Assembly: GCF_902762735.1 (NCBI RefSeq)
Contig: NZ_CACWPP010000014.1
Location: 1 to 41,055, forward strand
Origin: an uncultured Ruminococcus sp.
GTDB lineage: Bacteria; Bacillota; Clostridia; Oscillospirales; Ruminococcaceae
Direction: 5' to 3'
Length of the DNA stretch: 41,055 nucleotides
Part shown: one piece after another, positions 22,606 to 29,682 of the stretch
Layout: each line of letters begins with the position of its first letter
How positions within the stretch are numbered: position 1 is the first letter of the stretch
Made by a program: the position numbers and the translations under genes
Notes under the pieces: generated by a model
Databases searched by the model: none
The model's input: the letters and a program-made list of their open reading frames with translations, nothing else
Told to the model about the DNA's origin: nothing

Positions 22606-24552
22606 ATGATAAAACTCACATTAAAAGACGGCTCTGTTAAAGAGATAGAGCAGGCAATGCCCGCGAGCGAGATAATCAAGGGCATCGGCATGGGTCTGTA
22701 TAAGGCGGCATGCGTGGTAAAGATAAACGGTGAGGTCAAAGACCTCAGAACTGTCATAGACAGCGACTGCGAGTTCGAGGTGCTGACTTTTGACTCCAAG
22801 CATGGCAAGGAAGCTTTCTGGCATACCGCTTCGCACCTGATGGCGCAGGCTGTAAAGAACCTCTACCCCGATGCTAAGCTCGGCAGAGGTCCTGCTACCG
22901 AGAACGGCTTCTACTACGATTTCAGGGTGGAAAAGCCTTTCGCTCCCGCTGACCTCGAAAAGATTCAGGCTGAAATGAAACGCCTGGCTAAAGAGGGCTA
23001 TGAACTCGAAAGATTTGAACTCTCCCATGATGAAGCTGTAAAGCTGATGCAGGAAAAGAACGAGGACTTCAAACTTGAACTTATCGAGAAGCACGACAGC
23101 AAGGGCGAAAAACTCAGCTTCTACAAGCAGGGCGATTTCGTTGACCTCTGCGCAGGTCCTCACATAATGAGTGTCGCTCCCATCAAGGCGGTAAAGCTGA
23201 CACAGTGTACAGGCGCTTACTGGGGCAAGGCTGAGGACGGCATACAGATGTCGCGTATCTACGGCACTGCTTACCCTAAGGCTTCCATGCTGGAAGAACA
23301 CCTCAAGCAGATGGAAGAAGCTAAACTGCGCGACCACAACAAGCTGGGACGTGAACTTGACTACTTCACGACTGTTGACTATATCGGTCAGGGTCTGCCG
23401 ATACTGCTTCCTAAGGGCGCTAAGGTCATACAGACTCTCCAGCGCTGGATAGAGGACGAAGAGTACAGACGCGGCTACCAGCTGACAAAGACTCCTTTCA
23501 TGTCTAAGAGAGAACTGTATAAGATAAGCGGTCACTGGGATCACTACCGTGACGGAATGTTCATACTGGGCGACCCCGATGACGAAACTAAAGAATGCTT
23601 CGCTCTGCGCCCGATGACTTGTCCTTTCCAGTATCAGGTGTTCCTGAACAGAAAGCGCTCCTACCGTGACTTGCCGATGCGACTGGGCGAGACTTCCACA
23701 CTGTTCCGCAAAGAGGACAGCGGTGAGATGCACGGTCTTATCAGAGTAAGACAGTTCACCATATCCGAAGGTCATCTTATAATCAGACCCGAACAGCTGG
23801 AGGACGAGTTCAAGGGCTGTCTGGCACTGGCTAAGTACTGCCTTGAAACTATCGGTCTGGCAGAAGATGTAAGCTACCGCTTCAGCCAGTGGGATCCCGC
23901 TAACCCCAACAACAAGTACGAGGGTACTGCTGAACAGTGGGAAGAAGCACAGGGCGCTATGAAGAAGATACTGGACGATATTGGTCTTGATTACGAGATA
24001 GGCATTGACGAGGCGGCTTTCTACGGTCCTAAGCTGGATATTCAGATAAAGAACGTGTTCGGCAAGGAAGACACACTTATCACCATACAGATAGATATGC
24101 AGATCGCCAAGAAGTTCGGCATGGAGTATGTTGACAAGGATGGCAAGATGAAGATGCCTTACATCATACACAGAACTTCTGTCGGCTGCTATGAGAGAAC
24201 TCTCGCTCTGCTGATAGAGAAGTATGCAGGCGTTCTCCCGCTGTGGCTCGCTCCCGAACAGGTGCGCATACTGCCCATCAAGCCCGAACATAACGACTAT
24301 GCTTATGAACTGGCAGAGGAAATGCGCGATCTGGGCATGAGAGTCGAAGTTGACGGCGAGGACGACAACATCGGTCCTAAGATAAAGCAGGCGCGCTTGG
24401 ACAGAGTGCCTTACATGTTCATCATCGGCGACAATGAGGTAAAGGACAGGACTGTTACCGTTCGTTCGAGAAAAGAGGGCGAACTGCCCGCTATGCCTGT
24501 GGCTGACGCTATCGCCAAGCTGAAAGAGGAAATAGACACTAAGGCTAAGTAA
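22606..24552 (+). CDS. thrS: Threonyl-tRNA synthetase
   Basis: A 648-residue class II aminoacyl-tRNA synthetase with the full bacterial domain order. The TGS domain is at 1-60. The editing domain has HTASH (about residue 73-77) and DLCAGPHI. The catalytic core includes LRPMTCPFQYQVF with the zinc-ligand Cys and RIYGTAYP-type spacing, and the C-terminal anticodon-binding domain starts about 548 (VRILPIKPEHNDYA). It charges tRNA-Thr and hydrolyses Ser-tRNA-Thr. AAAGGCGG precedes the ATG. In many Firmicutes thrS is under T-box control, but here the upstream 500 bp is a repeat with no T-box sequence that I can see. A terminator follows at 24568. Confidence 0.98.
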   Translation: MIKLTLKDGSVKEIEQAMPASEIIKGIGMGLYKAACVVKINGEVKDLRTVIDSDCEFEVLTFDSKHGKEAFWHTASHLMAQAVKNLYPDAKLGRGPATENGFYYDFRVEKPFAPADLEKIQAEMKRLAKEGYELERFELSHDEAVKLMQEKNEDFKLELIEKHDSKGEKLSFYKQGDFVDLCAGPHIMSVAPIKAVKLTQCTGAYWGKAEDGIQMSRIYGTAYPKASMLEEHLKQMEEAKLRDHNKLGRELDYFTTVDYIGQGLPILLPKGAKVIQTLQRWIEDEEYRRGYQLTKTPFMSKRELYKISGHWDHYRDGMFILGDPDDETKECFALRPMTCPFQYQVFLNRKRSYRDLPMRLGETSTLFRKEDSGEMHGLIRVRQFTISEGHLIIRPEQLEDEFKGCLALAKYCLETIGLAEDVSYRFSQWDPANPNNKYEGTAEQWEEAQGAMKKILDDIGLDYEIGIDEAAFYGPKLDIQIKNVFGKEDTLITIQIDMQIAKKFGMEYVDKDGKMKMPYIIHRTSVGCYERTLALLIEKYAGVLPLWLAPEQVRILPIKPEHNDYAYELAEEMRDLGMRVEVDGEDDNIGPKIKQARLDRVPYMFIIGDNEVKDRTVTVRSRKEGELPAMPVADAIAKLKEEIDTKAK

Positions 24553-24567
24553 TGATAAAACAGACGG

Positions 24568-24599
24568 CACTCGCGGGAATGCGCGGGTGTTGTTTTTAT
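24568..24599 (+). terminator. Intrinsic terminator of thrS
   Basis: CACTCGCG (24568-24575) pairs with CGCGGGTG (24582-24589), followed by TTGTTTTTA. Confidence 0.75.
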
Positions 24600-24600
24600 A

Positions 24601-24629
24601 TTGACAATCGGAAAAAAACGTTATATAAT
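24601..24629 (+). promoter_or_regulatory. Promoter upstream of the membrane protein/DUF4261 pair
   Basis: TTGACA (24601-24606) and TATAAT (24624-24629) match consensus with 17-nt spacing. The ~310-nt leader to 24949 holds a MITE-like element and a weak family A-like segment. Confidence 0.75.
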
Positions 24630-24650
24630 ATCCATAGAAAAACAGTTCTG

Positions 24651-24766
24651 TTATTTAACTCCCAATTTTGATGTGTGTTGCTGATGATACAAAATGGCTG
24701 TTCTTTCGTATTGTCCCCCCGCCTTCGGCGGTGGGACAATACACAACCAAATTGGGATTTATTTAA
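24651..24766. mobile_element. MITE-like palindromic element, copy 2, with 8-bp flanking direct repeat
   Basis: The element spans about 24659-24758 and is nearly identical to the one at 18349-18445: CCCAATTTTGATGTGTGTTG against CAATACACAACCAAATTGGG at the ends, and a CCCCGCC TTCG GGCGGTGG inner hairpin. It is flanked by TTATTTAA at 24651-24658 and 24759-24766. It has inserted between promoter and gene, so it should be transcribed as part of the leader. Confidence 0.78.
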
Positions 24767-24784
24767 ACAGAGAAAGACAAAGGA

Positions 24785-24935
24785 AATGTGCTTATCCTTT
24801 TAAGACCTCGCCGAGAATAAAGATATGACAGGGAATGGCTATTTAGATCTCCGTCTGCGGCGGAAAGAAAAACTCCGACTATCGTTGACGGGCGCTGAAA
24901 GGCTGTTGGTGCGGTGTGTCTGCGGGATGACCATA
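24785..24935 (+). repeat. Degenerate family A-like segment (A5)
   Basis: It begins AAATGTGCTTATCC and ends GGTGTGTCTGCGGGATGACCA, resembling both ends of A2 and A3 in the right order and spacing. The middle is only loosely similar. It ends 14 bp before the next gene start, as A3 does. Confidence 0.4.
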
Positions 24936-24948
24936 AAGGGAAATGACA

Positions 24949-25980
24949 ATGAAAAAAACAAATAAATTTGATGCAAAAATGCTTGTTTCGGTGTCTGTCG
25001 GGGCGATCGTTTACCTGGCAGTCGGTTTGATGCTGTCACTGCATGAGTCTGAGTGTGTGCCGGAGACTGCCATCGGCACTGAGGGGCTGAAGCAGGTGCG
25101 GAGGTATCTCGGGGCAGAGATGCTGAGTGTATATGCGGGGGCGGCAAGCCTTTTGCCTGCGGCTTTTGTGGGTTCGGCGGTGTATAAGTTAGGCAGGCGG
25201 GACAAGTCTGCGGACAAGCTGTTCTTTTCGCCTGCGGCTGTCATAGTTTCGGCTGTATTTGCTGTTATAGTCCTGCTGAGACTGCCTGTCAAAAACTGCT
25301 GGGATATACAGACGGAGCTGAACGGCTACAAAGGTCTGCGGATAATGAAGCTGACAAGTCTGTACATGGACTGCGGCAGGGATCTGAAAGAACAGTCTGC
25401 CCGTGAGCTGACGGGCGACGGTTTTACGGTCGCATATCATATTCACAGTTATACAGTGAATAGCGGACGCGGTTCGAGCCGTCATGTCCGTATACATGAA
25501 TTTGCCCTTGAAAAGGACGGCGCTGAGGCGGCGCAGGTGACAAATAAAGATTATCTTGAACTGAAAGACAAGCTGTGGAAGAATGATGAACATGCAGTCA
25601 GGCTGTTTGCACACAGCGGTCTGATATGTGAGCTGGACGGCAGCACTGAGGACTTTGCCAGCGACTACGAGAATATGTTCACGCTGACTTATGAGAACGA
25701 GCATCTGGTGAGAAGCACGCGCTCCGACGAGTGGGAACTGGGTCATCTTTATCTGATGGAAATAAAGGACGGCAAGGTTATAGCGCAGATAAACATGAAA
25801 AACAATACCGATCAGTATATGCCTGCCATGACAGATCTGAATTACGGTCATGGGATACCGAACCTTGTGCCTGTTGACAGGCGCGGGCAGACAGCCTATC
25901 TGGAAGCTGTTGTTGACGGAAAGGCGCGCAGGGTCAGCAATACGGTGAAGTTTGGGATAGGAGGGATAATTGATGAGTGA
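24949..25980 (+). CDS. Membrane-anchored protein of unknown function
   Basis: About 343 residues. There are three hydrophobic helices in the first 110 residues (about 9-30, 53-75 and 88-108), then a large soluble C-terminal region (about 110-343) rich in Asp/Glu/Tyr, probably outside the cell. No family is recognised. The start is set at ATG 24949 because AAAGGGA lies 7 nt upstream; ATG 24943 in the same frame overlaps that site. The downstream DUF4261-like gene overlaps its end by 8 nt, so the two are translationally coupled and likely work together. The operon promoter is at 24601. Confidence 0.75.
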   Translation: MKKTNKFDAKMLVSVSVGAIVYLAVGLMLSLHESECVPETAIGTEGLKQVRRYLGAEMLSVYAGAASLLPAAFVGSAVYKLGRRDKSADKLFFSPAAVIVSAVFAVIVLLRLPVKNCWDIQTELNGYKGLRIMKLTSLYMDCGRDLKEQSARELTGDGFTVAYHIHSYTVNSGRGSSRHVRIHEFALEKDGAEAAQVTNKDYLELKDKLWKNDEHAVRLFAHSGLICELDGSTEDFASDYENMFTLTYENEHLVRSTRSDEWELGHLYLMEIKDGKVIAQINMKNNTDQYMPAMTDLNYGHGIPNLVPVDRRGQTAYLEAVVDGKARRVSNTVKFGIGGIIDE

Positions 25981-26854
25981 TGCATTGAAGCAGGACCTTT
26001 CGCAGGAGGCTGAATTTGCAAATATGCTGATGATATATCTGCTGTTTGAGCAAAAGCCCGAACTGCTCGGCGCGGAGACTGTAAAGCGGGCGGCGGAAGC
26101 GAAATTCGGGGAAGTAGATGCCGTAAGCGAAGAGGGGGAGCTTCTGAGCTATGCTGTGAAGAAGTACACCGCGCATTTTGAAGAGGGCGATATGCCGCCT
26201 TTCGTCCTGCTGGGACAGGGGCTGAAATTTGACGGCGGTGAGGCAGGTGCGCTTGAACGTTCGCAGTTATGGGATATTGAGAACGGCGCGGAAGTGCTGG
26301 ACAGCTGTAAATACAGTGTGATGATAGCTGACATGATGGGCGGTGCGGCGATGGATCGCAAGGACAGGTGCGAGATGCTGATGGACTGGCTGGAAGCGGT
26401 GCTGGCGCTTTACCCCGACTGCAAGGCTGTATGGGTGCCTGCGGGCGGCAAGCTGACAAGTCCTGAGGTGATGCGCGGCGGAGGTTTGCCGAGAGATCAG
26501 CGGTTTATTTTTACATGCGTGAATGCCAGATTTTTCAATATAGAGGGTACTGACGGAGAACGTGTGGTGGATACGCTCGGCATGTATGCGGTGGGTCTGC
26601 CCGATGTTCAGCTGCATTTCAGGGGGCTTGACCCGAATGCGGTGACGGACTACGCATACAACATCTGCATATACAACTATGACGAAAATGCGCCGATAGC
26701 GAGCGGTGAGACGATAGACGGGCTGGACGGCGGCGAGATCAGCCGTGAGGTGCAGTGGAAGTGCCGATATGAGGACTCACTTATACAGCCGCGCAGGACG
26801 GTGCTTGACATCGAGGCGGGCAGTTTTGCCGCAGGTGTGAGAGATAATGCATAG
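25973..26854 (+). CDS. DUF4261-like cytoplasmic protein
   Basis: A 293-residue soluble protein with no signal peptide. The C-terminal part has VDTLGMYAVGLPDVQLHF (about residues 200-217) and then NICIYNYDENAPIASGETIDG, which fits my memory of DUF4261 (a conserved GLPDLQ block followed by ENGDxIxxGxTxxG). The family has no known activity. The start is ATG 25973, overlapping the previous stop by 8 nt, with AGGAGGG 9 nt upstream. Coupling to the membrane protein before it suggests a two-protein system at the membrane. A perfect-stem terminator follows at 26929. Confidence 0.68.
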   Translation: MSDALKQDLSQEAEFANMLMIYLLFEQKPELLGAETVKRAAEAKFGEVDAVSEEGELLSYAVKKYTAHFEEGDMPPFVLLGQGLKFDGGEAGALERSQLWDIENGAEVLDSCKYSVMIADMMGGAAMDRKDRCEMLMDWLEAVLALYPDCKAVWVPAGGKLTSPEVMRGGGLPRDQRFIFTCVNARFFNIEGTDGERVVDTLGMYAVGLPDVQLHFRGLDPNAVTDYAYNICIYNYDENAPIASGETIDGLDGGEISREVQWKCRYEDSLIQPRRTVLDIEAGSFAAGVRDNA

Positions 26855-26928
26855 ATGGGCGTTTGCTGTGAAAAGGTTGGAAATTCGGGCTTGTGAGCTG
26901 TATTGCTGTGATATTTATGATGTGTGGG

Positions 26929-26965
26929 GAATGGCTGTCTGCGGACAGCCATTCTTCTGTTTTGT
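26929..26965 (+). terminator. Intrinsic terminator of the DUF4261 operon
   Basis: GAATGGCTGTC (26929-26939) pairs perfectly with GACAGCCATTC (26944-26954), TGCG loop, then TTCTGTTTTG. Confidence 0.88.
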
Positions 26966-27221
26966 GCAAAGTGACGAAAAGTGTGTTGAAAACTTCGCGG
27001 CGCATGGCGGAAATGTTCGGTTTATACAGAAGCGGGCGGCGCGGATATGAAAAACAGCGGTGACAGAAAAAATGACGGAAATGTAATAATTAAAACTGTT
27101 AACGAAAGGATTTTGTAACCTTTTGCGGCAAGCTGTGAAAGGGTGCGTCCGATGGGCGGCAAGGCAAAATGATAATACGGTGAAATGCCTGTATTTAATA
27201 CTTTTTTCAGCAAAAAAGCTA

Positions 27222-27250
27222 TTGACGGACAACGCTCGTTGTGGTACAAT
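27222..27250 (+). promoter_or_regulatory. Distal promoter upstream of the dcw cluster
   Basis: TTGACG (27222-27227) and TACAAT (27245-27250) are 17 nt apart. It could give a ~370-nt leader to mraZ, or a separate RNA. Between 26966 and 27521 I find no supported gene; a GTG frame at 27241-27483 has no ribosome binding site. Near 27395-27460 there are several TTACA-type repeats of unknown meaning. Confidence 0.5.
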
Positions 27251-27521
27251 ATAGCTGTGAAAAGACGATGCGGGCTGATGCGGAAAAATCAGGCTGTGAC
27301 AGGTGGGCATACATGTCGGGGAGCGCAGGGGAGGTGCGCGGGAAGCCCTCACAAGTGACGGCGGTGCGCGATGATGATGTGCCGTTAACGAAAAGTTTAC
27401 AAATTACAGAAAATTTACAGAGAGGGCTTAAAAAGTTACAAAAAGCGCAGAAAGTAACAGAAAAGGGGCTTCGGGTACAATAATTTTCTCTGTTTCATTG
27501 ATATTTCGGGAAAAATAACAA

Positions 27522-27550
27522 TTGCAATTTTTTTCATTATACTGTATAAT
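27522..27550 (+). promoter_or_regulatory. Proximal promoter of the dcw (mraZ) operon
   Basis: TTGCAA (27522-27527) and TATAAT (27545-27550) are 17 nt apart, 80 nt before the mraZ start. Confidence 0.7.
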
Positions 27551-27567
27551 AAGTGTAGTGGTAAAAA

Positions 27568-27616
27568 GTGCGAATTGGTGTCAAATTCCGACCAAGTTGT
27601 GCAAAAGGTGTCAATG
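27568..27616 (+). promoter_or_regulatory. Direct repeats upstream of mraZ, candidate MraZ operator
   Basis: GTGCGAATTGGTGTCAAAT (27568-27586) and GTGCAAAAGGTGTCAATG (27599-27616) are a 31-bp-spaced direct repeat with GGTGTCAA cores, between promoter and start codon. MraZ proteins of other bacteria are known to bind short G-rich direct repeats in front of their own operon. Assignment here is by position and repetition. Confidence 0.5.
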
Positions 27617-27630
27617 AGGGGGTGAAGCGC

Positions 27631-28056
27631 TTGGATTTTCTTATGGGTACATGCAATCAGAGCATGGACGTTAAGGGGAGAATGAGCTTCCCTGCGAAAT
27701 TCCGTGAGATAATGGGCGAGCGCGTCATCGTAACAAAGGGCATCGACCACTGTTTGCTGGTGTTTTCACCTGAGGCTTTCGGCAGGCTGAACGATAAGTT
27801 CCGCGAGATGCCGCTGGCGCAGGGCAGAGATATTATCAGGTTTTTTACGGGAAGCGCTGTTGAAGCAGAGGCGGACAAGCAGGGCAGGATACTTATCCCG
27901 CAGACCCTCAGGGACTGGGCAGGGCTTGAAAAGGAAGTTTCTGTCATGGGACTTGGCGACCGATGCGAGATATGGGATAAGGCAAAGCTGGAGGAAAGAG
28001 ACAGGCAGCTCAATGAAGAGGCACTGCTTGCGGCTATCGAGGGAGTTGGTATCTGA
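27631..28056 (+). CDS. mraZ: Transcriptional regulator MraZ
   Basis: A 141-residue protein with two SpoVT/AbrB-like MraZ half-domains: GTCNQSMDVKGRMSFPAKFR near the start and EADKQGRILIPQTLRDWAG about residue 75-93. It has the DxKGR and DxQGR motifs of the family and the usual length. It binds DNA and autoregulates the division/cell wall cluster. The start is taken as TTG 27631, because GAGGGGG (27616-27622) is at ideal distance; the ATG at 27643 has no ribosome binding site, and a frame from 27568 would include the probable operator. Its stop overlaps the rsmH start (TGATG), a typical coupling. Confidence 0.93.
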   Translation: MDFLMGTCNQSMDVKGRMSFPAKFREIMGERVIVTKGIDHCLLVFSPEAFGRLNDKFREMPLAQGRDIIRFFTGSAVEAEADKQGRILIPQTLRDWAGLEKEVSVMGLGDRCEIWDKAKLEERDRQLNEEALLAAIEGVGI

Positions 28057-29015
28057 TGGAGTTTCGGCATGTGCCTGTACTGCTGAACGAATGCATAGAG
28101 GGGCTTGACATTAAGCCCGACGGCATATATTGTGACGGCACTGCGGGCGGCGCAGGGCATTCTAAAGAGATCGCGAAGCGGCTGACGACGGGACGGCTCA
28201 TATCGGTGGACAGAGATCCCGAAGCGGTGGCTGTGGCAACGGAAAGGCTGGCGGGTCTGCCTGCAACGGTGGTGCGCGGCAATTATTCGGAGCTGGACGA
28301 GATATTTGAACGGCTGGGACTTGACGGTGCTGACGGCATACTGATGGATCTGGGCGTGTCATCATATCAGCTTGACAATGCTGAGAGAGGGTTCTCCTAC
28401 CACGCAGATGCGCCGCTGGATATGCGCATGAGCGGTGAGGGGCTGTCGGCGAGAGATGTGGTCAACGGCTATGATGAAAAGACGCTGGCACGGATAATAT
28501 TCGAGTACGGTGAAGAGAAATACTCGCGCAGCATAGCGAAGAAAATAGTTGAAGCGCGTCAGGAAAAGCCCATAGAGACTACGCTGGAACTGGCAGAGAT
28601 AATAAAGACGGGCGTTCCGCAGAAGGTAAGGCGGGAGAAAAATCCGTGCAAAAAGACCTTTCAGGCGATACGCATTGAAGTGAATGCCGAGCTTGAACAC
28701 CTCAGCGCGGCGCTGGACAAGGCATTCGACCTGCTGAATGTGGGCGGCAGGCTTTGCATAATAACTTTCCATTCGCTGGAGGACAGGCTGGTGAAACAGC
28801 GGTTCAAGAGCTTTTGTCAGGGGTGCGTTTGCCCGCCTGATTTTCCCGTGTGCGTGTGCGGAAGGACCCCGCGCGGCAGACTGGTCACCAGAAAACCCAT
28901 AGAACCCACCGAGAGAGAAAATACAGAGAACAAGCGTGCGCACAGCGCAAAGCTCAGGATAATAGAGAAGATAAAAGAAGAGAAAGAACCGTTCGTGACT
29001 GCGGACGGGCGATGA
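28056..29015 (+). CDS. rsmH: 16S rRNA (cytosine(1402)-N4)-methyltransferase
   Basis: A 319-residue SAM-dependent methyltransferase, full length. It starts FRHVPVLLNECIEGL, then the SAM-binding DGTAGGAGHSKEIAKRL (about 28-44), LMDLGVSSYQLD, ERGFSYHADAPLDMRM and TFHSLEDRLVKQRF, all diagnostic of RsmH/MraW. It methylates N4 of C1402 in 16S rRNA. The start ATG shares its A with the mraZ stop TGA, so translation is coupled. The second gene of the dcw cluster. Confidence 0.97.
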   Translation: MEFRHVPVLLNECIEGLDIKPDGIYCDGTAGGAGHSKEIAKRLTTGRLISVDRDPEAVAVATERLAGLPATVVRGNYSELDEIFERLGLDGADGILMDLGVSSYQLDNAERGFSYHADAPLDMRMSGEGLSARDVVNGYDEKTLARIIFEYGEEKYSRSIAKKIVEARQEKPIETTLELAEIIKTGVPQKVRREKNPCKKTFQAIRIEVNAELEHLSAALDKAFDLLNVGGRLCIITFHSLEDRLVKQRFKSFCQGCVCPPDFPVCVCGRTPRGRLVTRKPIEPTERENTENKRAHSAKLRIIEKIKEEKEPFVTADGR

Positions 29016-29065
29016 GAAAGAAAAAGTTTGTGTAATATTTTCGGGATTTACAGAGGTGTATACAG

Positions 29066-29575
29066 ATGGTAAAGTATAACGACCGCGGCAACCTTGCCCA
29101 TGAACTTGAAACGCCTTATGATGAGACAGAGAGAGAACGTGCTGAAAAAGAGAACGAAGCCGAACGCAAAGAACCGGTAAGGCGGGTCAAGAAGTCTGCG
29201 GCGCTGAGCATACCTGCGAAGATAGCGTGGGGAGTACTGCTGGCGATAGCGGTGATGCTTCTTGGCAGCATGGTGTACGGCAGGGTGGAGATCTCGCGGC
29301 TCTACAACGAGAGGTCGGGACTTGAAAAGGAACTGACACGTTTGCAGAACGAGAACATCAGCATGCAGTCTGAGATAGCTGAACGCATGAATATGACGAA
29401 GGTGGAGCAGTATGCGAGAGATGATCTTGGACTGCAAAAGCTGGACAAATCACAGATAGAATATATAGAAGTCGAAACACCGTCGGTGGCTGAGGTGAAG
29501 AATGACAGCGAGGAAGATGTTTTTGTGAGCATCAAGCAGTGGCTCAATTCGCTGGCGGAATATATAGGACTTTAA
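29066..29575 (+). CDS. ftsL: FtsL/DivIC-type cell division protein
   Basis: A 169-residue single-pass membrane protein. It has an acidic and basic cytoplasmic N-terminus (1-50), one membrane helix (about 51-72), a coiled coil (about 76-108, SRLYNERSGLEKELTRLQNE) and a segment ending YARDDLGLQKLDKSQIEYIE, which is the septum-formation-initiator pattern. Sequence alone does not separate FtsL from DivIC; position between rsmH and the PBP gene identifies FtsL. It should form the divisome subcomplex that activates FtsW and the PBP encoded downstream. AGAGGTG precedes the ATG. A hairpin at 29590 follows. Confidence 0.85.
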   Translation: MVKYNDRGNLAHELETPYDETERERAEKENEAERKEPVRRVKKSAALSIPAKIAWGVLLAIAVMLLGSMVYGRVEISRLYNERSGLEKELTRLQNENISMQSEIAERMNMTKVEQYARDDLGLQKLDKSQIEYIEVETPSVAEVKNDSEEDVFVSIKQWLNSLAEYIGL

Positions 29576-29589
29576 AACATATACTATAA

Positions 29590-29627
29590 AAGAAAGTTAA
29601 GTACGGATAATGTGCTTAGCTTTCTTG
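29590..29627 (+). terminator. Hairpin between ftsL and PBP gene (possible attenuator)
   Basis: AAGAAAGTTAAG (29590-29601) pairs with CTTAGCTTTCTT (29615-29626), a 12-bp stem with one T-G pair. The following GTTCTATG is a poor T-run, so termination would be partial at best. Confidence 0.45.
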
Positions 29628-29682
29628 TTCTATGCAAATTCAGATAATATAAGCTCTTTATCGGGACGGAGGTATGCTTTTA

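Noticed and set aside
22621-24570. A 649-residue open frame on the minus strand opposite thrS
   Set aside because: It is the antisense shadow of a highly conserved GC-rich gene. Its translation has no domain and no ribosome binding site, while thrS matches its family end to end.
27241-27483. An 80-residue GTG-start frame upstream of mraZ
   Set aside because: It begins inside the promoter -10 region, has no ribosome binding site and no protein-like composition.
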